A DNA stretch of 64,000 nt from Blastocrithidia nonstop. Its lineage: Eukaryota > Euglenozoa > Kinetoplastea > Trypanosomatida > Trypanosomatidae. Positions 36,101 through 47,973 of this stretch are shown piece by piece (positions within the stretch are counted from its first letter, which is position 1; each line of letters opens with the position of its first letter). The DNA lies in assembly GCA_028554745.1 (NCBI GenBank), contig JAQOTN010000042.1:186001-250000 (forward strand), written 5' to 3'. Made by a program: the position numbers and the translations under genes. Below the pieces are notes generated by a model. The model saw nothing but the letters and a program-made list of their open reading frames with translations, searched no databases and had not been told where the DNA came from.

Positions 36101-38878
36101 ATGGTCCATAAAACGTTCTTTTCGCTTATATTTTACACGTTAACAGCAGCAACACTGTTGCTTTTGCTACTATTTGAGCAGAAAGTGCAAGCCAAAGTGA
36201 ATGACCCACAAAGTCAATTGATCTTGCACGATAACATCAGCAATAGCGGCACTAATGTCATGCCAATTGCATTTCATGCATAGCCCAATTCACTATTTTT
36301 CAATAAAACGTTCAATTTGCAAAGCAGCAGTACACCATTACCAAAACTACAAATCTACAACAATAACGCTTCACTAAGGATGACATTTGATGTACTCAAC
36401 CCTGGGCTTGACTTTAACTTGACACTAACATCAGACACATACCCATTGCTACAAGATCAGTATGGCAGTATGTGGAAAGTGAAAGACCATATGCGTGTAA
36501 GTATAATAAAATCGTAAAGCAAGTTTACATACAAGACAAACAACGTGCCATTCAAGTTGTACAAGTCCAAGTCGTAAAGTCTTACGTATATTGCAGGTGT
36601 CATGCAGAATGATCAGGAGTGTCTACAGACTTTTCCATGTTGTGCACATAATGCCACACATTACAAAAAATATAAACTGATTGACAGTCCAGTACCACCA
36701 TACATGTGCACGAGTGCACAAATACAATACTCATTGCCTAATTTCACGTTTGCAACACATGTTGACTTTGAACTGAGTGATATTGCATAAAGCAATTATT
36801 GCTTCTACGAAATTAGTTCACGTTATCCTCGCGGAAATAACAATTGCGAAAGTAAATAGTTCAAATTTTTCAGAACTTCTTCAATATTTTACAATACTTT
36901 TGTGCCCTCATCTGCATATTCTTTATGTTTTGCCAATGGCAATTTCACAAGCGCACCAATTCCTGTTACAATTACTTCATTCTGCACCACACGACAATGC
37001 ATCGGTTACACATAACAAAACTACTTTGCTGATCGCGGAACATGTAATGATCTTCAACTTGGTGTTTACACCTCACTTGATCAGAACAACACTAATCAAT
37101 TTAACTATTTTGAAAAAGGTATTGCAAATAATTGAATGTCAACTTTCGATACATGCCGCTGAATAAATGACATGACATTTGCACCTGCACAAGAAACAAA
37201 AACACTACAAGCTATTGGCTTATTGTGTGACATCAACATACCCTCTACTAACTGACAATTTGCCTTTGACTCATTTCAACACGCCATCACAGATTACTTT
37301 GTGCCTACATTCCCATTTGGCAAAATAGTACGTATCGGTGCTCAGTTTATTATTAATGCAAACAGCAAACAAGAAAATAATAATGCACCTAATGCAGCAG
37401 TGAGTGTACAAGTGTAATATATTTACTTATCAGAAGCCGATAATGCAACATGAACCATGAAAGTGTGTCAAGGGTTGCAAAACACAAATACAAAAACAAA
37501 TTGTGTATAACAAATATGTAATACACCTGCATTGCCTCTCCATTACTATCCACAAGTGTTATAACTAATTGTACCTCTACAAAACAATACAGCAATTACA
37601 ACAAAAGACAATGTGCAGAGTGTCATTGTCAGTGTGTATTGCCCAAACACACCGTAGAGCAGCCCATTTCGCTTTTTACTTCCGTAGACTACCTTGTCTA
37701 TTCAGCCAGCATCTAAACGTTTATCAAACATTACACTCAACACGAGCTTAGCTCGAATACCAGAGCATGTACGTCCTCCGTATAAAGACACAAACAGTCG
37801 ATTGATCTGCATAGGTGATTACAAGCTTGTTCTATCACAAAATAATAAAGATGATCAAAGTCAATGTGTGCCTTATACAGATGCATAATGTAAACGTAAA
37901 TATGGCATCTGGAAAAGTGTGTTTGACTCTACCGCACAACAGTGTATAAGTAATTTGGCATAAAACACAACACCACTACAATACATTTCATTGCCTCGTC
38001 CTACACGAAACAACTCCATCATTACGAAAAGTACACGAGAAAGTTTGACAGAAATACAAGTACCTCGTTTTATGAAACCCATGAAGGATATTATTGCAGA
38101 GTATGATGCCAAGCGATAAACAAAGTTGCAAGCAATAAATAAGTAAAATATAATTGAGAATGTTATAAGCACTGTAAGTAATGATTATAATAAAACAGTA
38201 CAAGTAAGTCCAGAAGAACTATGAGAGCTGGCAGCAAAGTCAAAGTAAGCCACATTGAAAGAGTAAGAAGAGTAAAAACAAATCTACTCTCGGTCTTCTT
38301 AATTGACTTCACGGGAGTGAATCACTATTGTACTTTCTGCCTTGACAGTGATTATGTGAATCTTGATTTTCTTACGTGATTGCATTCAGCATGCGTTCAA
38401 ATGAGGCCCCTGACAACCTGCAGGTCAACCTACATTTGACGAACATGTGAAAAATAAATTATTACATGTAAAACGGACAATAATACACCTTTTCACATCT
38501 CACAACAAGCAAAGCAATACTCAACCTAATGCTAACAACAATGCAAATAAAAGTCAAAACAAGAAAAGCACTTCTACGAAGACACATGACGATGCTAATT
38601 TGTACATGCATGGTGTCATTGACCGTGGACGAGGATGACGATAGGGTATTATTCCACCGTTCTCATTACGCACTGCAAGCAACAGTAATAACAACAATGT
38701 ACGAAGATAAGAGCAAGAAATAACACAAAGTAAAACAAATCAAACACAGCAACCTCAGCAACATCAGCGTAATCGAAATCGTAATCGTAATCGTCGCAGA
38801 CACATCAAAACACGTGATAATCAAGTTCACTCCATTTCATCTCGAATCGAGATAATCACAGATACAGAAAGTCGGTAA
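36101..38878 (+). CDS. Large N-glycosylated type I membrane protein, unidentified
   Basis: About 925 residues. A strong signal peptide (LTAATLLLLLLFEQKVQA) opens a large extracellular region with many NxT/NxS sites and scattered Cys pairs (CLQTFPCCA, SFCTTRQC, AECKRKYG). A transmembrane helix (TIVLSALTVIMWILIFL, about residues 741-760, with Trp from TGA) is followed by a basic, Asn/Gln/Arg-rich cytoplasmic tail of about 165 residues. The overall layout (ectodomain, single TM, basic tail, CC motif, C-x-K-x-GI region) recalls the gamete fusogen HAP2/GCS1, but the diagnostic motifs could not be confirmed, so the name is withheld. An upstream ATG at 36071 is in frame and is the first after the likely acceptor at 36056-36057; 36101 was chosen because it gives a more typical signal peptide. 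Confidence 0.65.
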
Positions 38879-39232
38879 GCATAAATATATTTATTACTTT
38901 TTTCTTCAAACCTGCTTTATTTTATTATTTCTGCTATTTAGTTTTATTTCAAGCAATCTAATTTGATATTATTTAAATCACTGCTTTAGTTTTCTACTTT
39001 TTTTTGTTTTTCTCGTTTACTGCTTCTTGTTTTCCATTATGACTGATGCTACATTTAATACATATTTTTAGTTAATTTAGTTTGTGAATTTATATATGTT
39101 TAACAACTGAATAACTACATGTGACTATCAACTATAATCAGAAAAAGGTTTTTTTAATTACATCTTTTCTTTTAAAGTATAATTAACTTTACAGATATAA
39201 GCAAATAAATACACAATTTTAACATAAAAGTG
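38879..39232. other. Intergenic region with putative trans-splice acceptor
   Basis: AT-rich. TTTTTT-rich tracts at 38997-39010 and 39150-39175 end in TTTACAG at 39188-39194, a good acceptor pattern about 40 bases before the ATG at 39233. No gene seen. Confidence 0.4.
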
Positions 39233-42200
39233 ATGAGCACAATCATGTAAAACGCGTAGTAGCTTGTGGCAGAGAATGCCAAGCTACGAGACAAGTTACA
39301 CCGAACCTAGTAGCAGCGTGTGATGGACTAAATTGTGCAACACTCACTGAATGACTTTCTCAACACTGCACAAGCACAATTATCTCTTTTACAGTAAAGT
39401 GAAAATAACGAGCATGATGAAGAAGGAGAAGAAGGAAATGCTAAGGCCAGATCTTTTACTACTACTGCTACACACGAAGTACACAAGTCTGTAGCGTAAA
39501 CACTTGAACAATTAACACGAGATAAGCTGTAACTATAAAAAGAATTGGTAAACATGCAAACACACAAGGTCAAGGCACTAAACACACAAGTCTAACAATT
39601 AACACATGACAAATAAGCGCTACTAGCAAGAGTAAAGTAACTGTAAAGTAGATTGACAGAAAATAAAGACGCTATTGGTGATAGTATCAATACATCATAA
39701 TAATAACAAATACCTTCTGTTAAAGAGTAAGTCAAGTTATTACGCTAGTCCTAGCAGCTTTTACAACGTCAATTGCAAGCTTTACAAAGTCATCAGTTGT
39801 AATCGGTTTCTACTTTACAAACTACCGTTAGTGAACATGTAAACGCATTGCATACACTACCAGCGTTAACCTAACAATTAGCAACGTTGCAAACTTCATT
39901 GCAAAATGCAAATATGGCACAACATGTCACATCGTTTGTAGCAGACGAAGACGCTAAGCGGAATGATGCATTGCATGAAATGTTACACACTCAGCTGAAA
40001 GACATTACCACCATATACTCTAACAAATTACATGTTTTGTAAAATGAACTTGCACATCATAAAAATGAAAAGTAAAAATTACAACAAGAGCAAACTGCAC
40101 TAGTGACACAATTAGCCAATTTGCAATCAGAGTTTGACGCGTACAAGGCTAAATATAATGTAGACAGTGAAAATGAATACTCATAGCAATAATAATAACT
40201 ATAACAAAATAAGTAAGATGAAAATGAAGAAGAAATGGCTGGAATGGCTGCTCCTGCAAAAAAAACTCGTAAACGAAGGCGTTTCTCACAACACTCTACA
40301 AAAACCGATACTGAGTGTGCAAAAGAGCAATTAATGCAAATGCTACAAGATGCAAACTCAAAACGAAGCTAATTCATTAAATTTTGGTATGAGGGCAAAG
40401 ACACCATTGCCAAATTGTAATAATAAATAAAGACGCTCAAGTAAAATACACAAACACAAGAGCACAACGAAATTGTCATTCGTGATTTGTAAAAAAGCAA
40501 ATCAGCACTGTCGCTCTAGCTCGTCAACCTAACACAATAAATTGATAAGCTTCGTAAAGTTAATCAAGATCAGCGAATACAACATGCTGGGCTGAGTGCA
40601 TAACGAGATTACCTGCTGGCTGTTTTCACTTCTGCACTCGTCAAATCACTTCCATAAATTACAACAAATACACCTTAACAATAATAATAAAAATAAAAGA
40701 CTTTACCTGGTACAAATGCATCTACTACTTCTACAAGTGTAACAGAACATACAGAGGAAGCAAATAATGCTATTTCAAGTTCAAATTAATAAAATAAATC
40801 TGTGATTAATAAAGCAAGCACAGATGACAACTAACTATTGTCTCCAGAAGCACTACGATCGTGTTGTAAAACAATACGCAATGCCGCCGCTGCTCAAGCC
40901 GCAGCCAGTGCCGCCATTGTCATTGATGAGTCTGCGTTACAGGCTGCCAAACGCACAGCCTACGAATTACAAAACAGTGTGAGTCAGCTATAAAAACGGA
41001 AAAATAATTTAGCTAAAATTATTGCATTACGATAAAACCGTCTGAAGGCGTTATTGTAACGAGAAGCAGTTACAATACTAAAGCAGCAACAACAAATACT
41101 ACAGAAAGAAGATAAAACTAACAATAATAATATATTAATGATACTATAATATGTTGAGCAAGCTACAAATGATATTTTGTAGCTACTACTAATATAGTCT
41201 ACTGGTGATAGTGATAATAACTATACTGCTATGAAAAATAATAATGAGATAAAATAAAACGTAGAAACAAGTAAGCAGTCGTAACCATAAAACGCAAATA
41301 GGGCAAAGGCCGATACACACATGGCGTTACAGCGAAGACTAATCACATCACAGTAAAAATTGCTACAATCACAGAGACGAGTTCAGCAGCTACTGATTGA
41401 AAAAGATGATTTAGTGAAGCAGGTGAACACACTCAATGAGTTCAAGTTGCAATAATCACAAACACAACAGACTCAGATCAAGTTATTGCAACAAGGCAAC
41501 AATACACTGACCTCTCAAGTGCTGTCGTTACAAACACAACTTTCCTCATGACAAGGGCACTACAGTAACATCGTACAATTAAGTAAACAAATATTATACG
41601 CACTAGGTGTGACATTAAACTTATTGCAAACGTAACAGACCCATCATAAATAGTGTCAATAGCTTATCAAGTAAGAACGTCAGGCGATGGTTTCTTTACT
41701 TCAGCGTGAAGCCTAAATGTGATCGGTTGCGTCAAGCAATGCTCAACATGAAGAAGATAACAGCACACATAATACACTTTCTACTTGTGCACAAGGTGTG
41801 ATTGAGAGTGTGCAGAGATTACAAACATACATGGATGAAACCATCAAGATGCTACAGCTTCACAATGAACAGGATAAGACAAGGTACATGGTTCGTTTAG
41901 CGCATGCCCTGCATGAACATGTAAGTGTTATTCAGCGCATTCGCAACACCTTTACACAACTTACACAATAGCAGAGTAAAATGTTAGCGAACAAGTTGCT
42001 GACGGCGCAGTAGAACTGAAATAGTATTTGATAGAGTAAATATAAGGAAATGGCAAGAGAGCAAGAAATAATGCAAACAAGTCAACAGGCGCAAAGCACA
42101 CTATGAGAACGATTAGAACATCATGTAACACATATTAATAATGGAAAAAAAGGAGATAAAGAAAATTAGATGTAAAATTAGGTAGATAATAGTATAAATG

Positions 42201-42775
42201 AATAACAGAATGAACAAGGAACCAACGCAAGTGCACAAGAAACGTTATCTGTCATCAAGCGCTTCTTGATTTCAGCAAGGGCACAATTACAACACTAGTA
42301 GGAACAGCATCACCTACAATAATAATAATAGTAGTAGTAGTAATCATCAGACGAGGAGTAATAATAGTTAAATTAATAGTAACAATAGTAGAAGAAAGAG
42401 TAGAAACACTAATAAAGTGAAGCAAATGAAGAAGAAAAGGAAGTATAACAAACAAATGAATCAAGTTATAATAAACAAAGTGAAGAAAATACAAATGCAT
42501 AAGATGTACAGTTGCAGGAAAACTCGGCCAGCATACAAAACTAAAATAATGAAAATGATGCCAAAACAGCAGAAAATGAAGTTTAGAAAGGTAATATACA
42601 ACAAAGAGCGTAATAGCACGATTAAAATGAATAGAGAATAGAAAAACAGTATGATGACAGTAATAAAATAGAAGAGGAAAATACACAAGCAGATACAACT
42701 GAGGTACATAAAGTGGTAGTCAATGATGTTGATGATCATGATGAAAGTAGCAAGAAAAATGATAGCATAGAGTAA
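39233..42775 (+). CDS. Large coiled-coil protein with stop-codon-encoded poly-Glu tract
   Basis: About 1,180 residues, predicted by eye to be mostly coiled coil: heptad-like Leu, Gln and Glu spacing through residues 5-1000 (for example VQQLLIEKDDLVKQVNTLNE), broken by Asn/Ser linkers. No motor, kinase or other catalytic domain was seen. One Ala-rich segment (NAAAAQAAASAAIV) lies near residue 555. The last 180 residues are Glu/Asn-rich and acidic. The start region already holds three reassigned codons in its first ten. The tail includes eight consecutive stop triplets at 42320-42343 read as Glu. The coiled-coil heptads fit best when TAA and TAG are Glu, which itself supports the code. Likely a cytoskeletal, flagellar or basal-body structural protein, but nothing specific shows this. 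The stop TAA at 42773-42775 is followed by another two codons later. Confidence 0.72.
42320..42343 (+). repeat. Run of eight in-frame TAA/TAG triplets (poly-Glu)
   Basis: In the coiled-coil frame the codons are TAA three times, TAG four times, then TAA. Upstream is CAA and downstream TCA-TCA-GAC-GAG-GAG followed by TAA-TAA-TAG. Under the altered code this is eight Glu within an acidic tail. As DNA it is a (TAA)n-(TAG)n triplet microsatellite. Confidence 0.8.
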
Positions 42776-43093
42776 GTTTAATTTTTTTAGTAAACTTTAT
42801 AATATAATTAGTGTAGGTAATAAGTAAATTATATATCTTAATGATGTTTAATTCGAAAATGATGAAAATACCTTTTTGTTATATGTGATTTTTTCAGATC
42901 TCAAATAATGTATTTATACTTCACTGTAATTTATTTTTTGTATATTCTTTTAGCAGACACTGTTAGTAGTATACTTATCATTTTGTGTCGATGTAAATAT
43001 AACACAAAACAACTTAGCAAATTATATTTTCTGTGTTTATCGTGTTAAATAAATTTTTTATAAACAACACTACTTAGTATGTTATCATGAACA
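42776..43093. other. Intergenic region
   Basis: AT-rich, with several more TAA and TAG triplets just after the coiled-coil gene. T-rich tracts near 42940-42955 and 43048-43060 could guide trans-splicing. No gene seen. Confidence 0.4.
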
Positions 43094-45652
43094 ATGGTCA
43101 GACTTATTAAACGTACTGGTATTGATTACATAAAGTGTAACAATAATAAAGATAATGTTAAAATATTAACATCTACTATATGCACTAATCTTCGCAAGCT
43201 GTCATTAGACACCATATTACGACGAATGCAATCGAGCTCGACGGAGAACGAAAGTCGATCCCTCACTGCACATTTTGCAGACTGCTTTATGCAATTTGCA
43301 AACAAAACAAATGTAAGATAAACAAACTTTAGCAATTATGGTTATAATGACGTAAATGGAAGTGAGCATCAAAATTTACTTCTGTCTTGCCTGAATGATC
43401 GCTTGCAATGTGAGCTTAATAATAAATACAATAATTAATGTAATCTAGATTTGGATGTGTTGAGTTTGATGTGTAGTAATGTTATCAGGCATGGCTTATC
43501 ACGTGCATTACTTTCACACATATTTGCTAGCCTTGATAATAAAGTTGATGTAGGTAAGAATAAATGTTTTACAGGAGATAATGACATGGATGACAGCAAA
43601 CATGAAAGTGAATCTGGTTTAGATAAAACTAATTTGTACAATAGAAACATGTCTACAAGTCTTACATTGTCATCATCGTCGTCATTGACATTATCATAAA
43701 AAATTTCACACAATAAAAAAAATCAAGGTGTACTTTGATAAGCATAAGCCCTTATTCGAATCATGTAGGCAGTAGTTAGCATAAAAGATAAAAAATAAAC
43801 ACATTCACTAATTGCATAAAAACTAACAGCTTCATCATCATCAACATCACACTTAGTCACCAGGTAATCAAAAATAAAGCAATTAAATGAGCATTACAAT
43901 AACTAAACATAAAGTAAATAAGTATGCGTTTTAGGATTAAACGAATGATGCATGCTGGAAAGCTGAGTAGAACGGCGATGAGATGAGCTGACATTTGTTT
44001 CTGCGTCAAGCACGTCTGCCTCGCTCACACTCTTGACTATTCAATTACTTTCTATTGCACTCACATAATTAGCCAACAATAATTATGATACGAAGTGTGA
44101 AATATAAGACATGTAAACAGACTCTAGGCCGTAAAATAGTATTGAGAATAATGATAGGTACTTTACGCTCCGTAAATTGTGAAGTAGATTAGGCCTTCTG
44201 CAACCCGATCGACGACTGCTGCAGGAGCGATGCTATGTACAGTGTAAAAAAGCAATTAGTATGCTAAATTAACAATATACACAAAGCAAAAATAGTGCTT
44301 TAAACAATTATAGTTATCTCACTAATCGAAATCACAAGGATATACTTTCACTTTGTCTAGCAAGTAAACGAGTTGGTAAATACGAATGGCAGCAAAATCA
44401 ATTGAAGAGATCAAGTTTCACAACAAACAACTCACCAGCGGCTACTGCGTCTGTCATTCATGGAGTTATTAAGCACTTACCTTTACTTTGACAAAGCAAG
44501 TAGACATTAGATTGCTAACATTGAAGCAAAAGTGAACTAAGTGGTGATAACATAAATTAAAACAAAAAAGAAAAATAGTCAAGTGCAAAGACCACCCACT
44601 ACAGTAAATACACTCCAAAACACATTAAACAAATAGTTTACTTCAATCATCAGTTATTACACCTTATCTCAATACAAATTTTATCGTAAAACAATCGGTA
44701 AAATTACACACAAGATGATTTGCAAACAATAGTAGTCAGTTTCATTTTACTAGTAAATGCGGCATCAGACGAGGTAATTACAGCATTCAGCAAATTCTAT
44801 CTATTGCCAAAACTGCAAAATTTATATCAATGCTCATCATGAAATTAATTAGCCATGATGCTAATCATTTCATAAACGTGTGTTAACAACATAACAATAA
44901 GCGCTACACTACAATTGCTAAACTAAACAATCAAATACTATACACAATCTGCCTTGTCAATTGCCTTAATGGTACAAACCTAATAGTAATAATGATAATA
45001 GTAGTACGTAAACAGGGAAGCAAACAATAAAAATTAATAATATCGTATGTCTTTGTTAGTAATGCAATTATGTTAAATATTACGTAAAATACCACTAACG
45101 TTGCGCAACGAAGCACGTCAGCTTTGCTTGTCCTTGTTAAATGCAATAGTCAAAACGAAAACTCAGTGCAGATAATAATACTATGTACAAGAAAGTTTGG
45201 CAAATCTCAAATCAGAAAAGCAGAAGACGTACAGAAATGTAATAACAAATTATAGTGTATTGCTATTAACAAGCCAAATATTGCAGTATAAAAACGGATA
45301 TCTAAATAAAAATAATACATAGTATGTTATTGTGATAGTGTCATCATTAAATCAAAACATATACGCTAGTAACAAATTAATAACAATAAAAATGTGTGTT
45401 CATGCCTTATTTGTCATCACCAAACTAATAACAATTAGTGGCAGCAATTACAAATATAAAAGACTTTAGTGTATACTAAAAACATTGTTATTACAATGAA
45501 ACAATCTCCGAAACGATTAAACAAAACCATCGCACTTTAAAAGCAGCAATTCGGTAGTTAAGAAGAAGAATGTTCTATCATACGTCACTGCCAACGAAAG
45601 AACCATGCTTTATGAGGCATTAAAAATAGTTGGTGACCTTAACATTTTGTAA
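43094..45652 (+). CDS. Helical hypothetical protein, last gene of the plus-strand unit
   Basis: About 852 residues; not recognised. Leucine-rich amphipathic helices recur (LRKLSLDTILRRMQ, KFYLLPKLQNLY, KIPLTLRNEARQLCLSLLNA), giving an ARM/HEAT-like or RAP-type impression. Numerous Glu are TAA/TAG and several Trp are TGA (for example GLNEWCMLESWVERRWDEL). An in-frame ATG at 43079 is a possible alternative start, with a TGA-Trp between the two. The end is uncertain: TAA at 45650-45652 is taken as the stop, but unlike most neighbours it has no further in-frame TAA for about 430 bases, and the frame stays open into the G3PDH-array junction. The gene may therefore be cut off at its 3' end by the array boundary. 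Confidence 0.58.
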
Positions 45653-45886
45653 ATTAGCCCTAATCACCCAACTAAACTATTTACTTATAAACTAAATTTT
45701 TTAATATTTTATTTTCGGCCATATGGCTATTCACGATTTTCAGGCACTCCTGCGTCTTCTTCACGTTTTCTTTCTTCGCGCTTTTCGGTTACTTGTCTAC
45801 TTGTTTTTCTCTCTCGAGGCGCCGGCTTTTTTGTCTTGATTAGGCGGCTCGGCGGGCGCCTAACTTTTGCGCGGAACTGCGAGGCC
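45653..45886. other. Convergent strand-switch region with GC-rich patch
   Basis: Plus-strand genes end at 45652 and all genes to the right are on the minus strand, so two polycistronic units converge here. The first 60 bases are AT-rich. From about 45715 to 45886 the base composition changes abruptly to GC-rich, pyrimidine-rich on the plus strand, with GGCGCC and CGGCGGGCGCC elements, unlike any other part of the window. It abuts the first 20 codons of a G3PDH copy. Convergent regions are normal transcription-termination zones in trypanosomatids. Confidence 0.65.
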
Positions 45887-45945
45887 GAGCCCAACACACA
45901 AGCACGGTTGAGGTAGGTCAGTTCAGAATTCTTGTTTTGAGCCAT
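45727..45945 (-). pseudogene. Chimeric stub: first 20 codons of G3PDH fused to unrelated sequence
   Basis: The first 20 residues ([20 protein letters not shown]) and the 5' flank equal those of the G3PDH copies. At about 45886/45887, in the middle of the nucleotide-binding GxGxxG motif, the sequence switches to unrelated GC-rich DNA. The minus-strand frame then encodes an Arg/Lys/Glu-rich tail (for example RVENR-like basic stretches, TKKPAPRERKTSR) ending at a TAG at the left side; under this code TAG would be Glu and the frame would continue. It cannot be a working dehydrogenase. It could be a genuine recombination end of the array or an assembly join. Confidence 0.75.
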
Positions 45946-47973
45946 CGTTATTCTTATGGTGAAATTGATTATTTAGTAGTTTAAATTAATTGTTAAAGAT
46001 TTGAAAGTTTGTAATTGTTATTAGGAATAGTTATAGTTATAGATAACTGGGTATGTATATACTGTGAGTATGCAAAATCTGTAAATAGAAATATATTGTG
46101 ATGATAGATTGTTTGTGGCAATAAAAATAAAAAATTTGTAATAAATAAATAAAATGTTATGTAAAAGATAAATTAGTAAAAGGTGAGTAATTAGAAGAGT
46201 GGAAAAGTTGGAGAAGTAATATCAACGATTGTTTAAATAGAGATATAATTTGCTTCATATTACATCTACTTATTTCAATATATTTATAAGTATCTCTTTG
46301 TAAAGAGTTGATGAAATCCTTTTGAATAACGATTTATAAATTCTAATTGAAAGATTATTCATAAGCTATTATCATTAAAATGTTTGCCATTTTACTTCAT
46401 TTACAAATTTAAGAAAATAAATTTAATTGAAAGGAAAAATGTTAAAAGATAAATAAACAGATGTGTCATTACACAATGCTATTATAGTTTCAATAAAGTA
46501 CACTGACATCTTAACTTTGACTAATAGATTTTCATTTGCCTTTTCTGCAATAATAAGAACTACACTAAATTTGACTCTCGTTGATACAGCGACAAATTTA
46601 TTTATTATAATTCATTCACACCTTTTTGAATGTGTGTTAATTAGAATTAAATAATAAATTTGATACAAAATATAGCACAAACTGAACAAACCGTCATAAA
46701 TAAACAACGTAAAATTTTTAAAGATCGTTTTTCTTGTAATGAAGATAATCAGTTTTTCTTTTATGAATAAAATATGTCTGTTATCCGTAATGAATTGTAT
46801 AAAAGATAATATTTTATAGTATCGCTTACAGTGTTGCAAAAAATAACAATTATTATGCAAAAACAAATTAAACAAAACAAAACAAATGAAAATTGAAATA
46901 AGTGTAAATAATAAGTGAAGATAATTACTGATTTTTGATATATTAAACTAGCAAAATAAACTGAATGAAAGTTATATAGTTATTTAACTCTTTCCTTGAA
47001 GAAATTTTGTATTTGTGCATATTATATTTGCCTATCATAGAAACATCTCACGTACTTTGAAATCTGTGTTTTGCAAAACTACACAAAACTTATGCATTTT
47101 CAATTTAAGTTTACCAAATAGGTAATCTGAAATAAAATGTCATAAAATCATAAACAATTGTTTTTCTTGTACAGTAAAAAAAATGACTAACAAACCGAAG
47201 AAATTAATCATTTCAAATTGGTTATTGAAAACAAAATAATCATACTGAACAATATTTGTCATTGTATTACTTTTACTTAAACAAGTAAAGATAATTGTAA
47301 TTGTAATGTATGCAATGACATTATGCTGCTGAGTTGTGAAGTGTGTAAATAATTGTTAATGTTAAAAATATTATAAAACAGAACAGTGTGCAACACATGA
47401 CATACAACGCATAATGCATAAACGTATTTGCATAAATAAATTTGCACTGTCTTGATGTAGCCTTGATTTGAATACCTGCAAACATGCCTATCAAAGTAAA
47501 ACAGGAAAGAACATATGAAATTTTATGATGATCTTCTCGACAATATTATATCTCATGTTATTGCTTGTAAATTCTTTGTTATTACTGCTCAGTAATGAGA
47601 TAGTGCAAATCCACATGTTACCTACAAAACTAAATATATTAATGTGTTAATCTAGTATCATGCACTCAACTACTAACCTTTACAAAAAACTTTACACTAT
47701 TCAGTCCAGTAACATTTCAATACACATCACACTTAACACATTATGCATACATACCACACCAAACGCAACATCAAGCTATCATTACTTACAAACAAAAACA
47801 TACAAATACGAAATAAACGTGTTAATGGAAGAAAAGATTAAATTATATTTGTAGCATTCTGCGTATGTTTATAGAGTTTGATTATTTTAAGAACTGTAAA
47901 ACAAAATATGTATAAATTTTATAATAAATAATTATTGTTAATTTAGTGTTTAACTTTATTCACTTACAGCTCC
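45946..47973. repeat. Array spacer A
   Basis: About 2.0 kb of AT-rich repeated spacer. It lacks a block of about 175 bases (present in spacer B around 49635-49806) and carries an extra AATAACAATTATTATGC-type insertion near 46850. It contains no convincing gene. A 64-codon plus-strand frame at 47660-47854 recurs in other spacers only because the DNA is repeated. Confidence 0.7.

Noticed and set aside
36101-38878. Firm naming as HAP2/GCS1
   Set aside because: Overall layout is suggestive but the diagnostic conserved segments could not be matched by eye, so it is left unnamed.
47660-47854. A 64-codon plus-strand frame repeated at 50923 and 54202
   Set aside because: It recurs only because the spacers are repeated. 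It is rich in Thr, Tyr and Asn from random AT-rich DNA, loses its start codon in the fourth spacer, and lies opposite to transcription.
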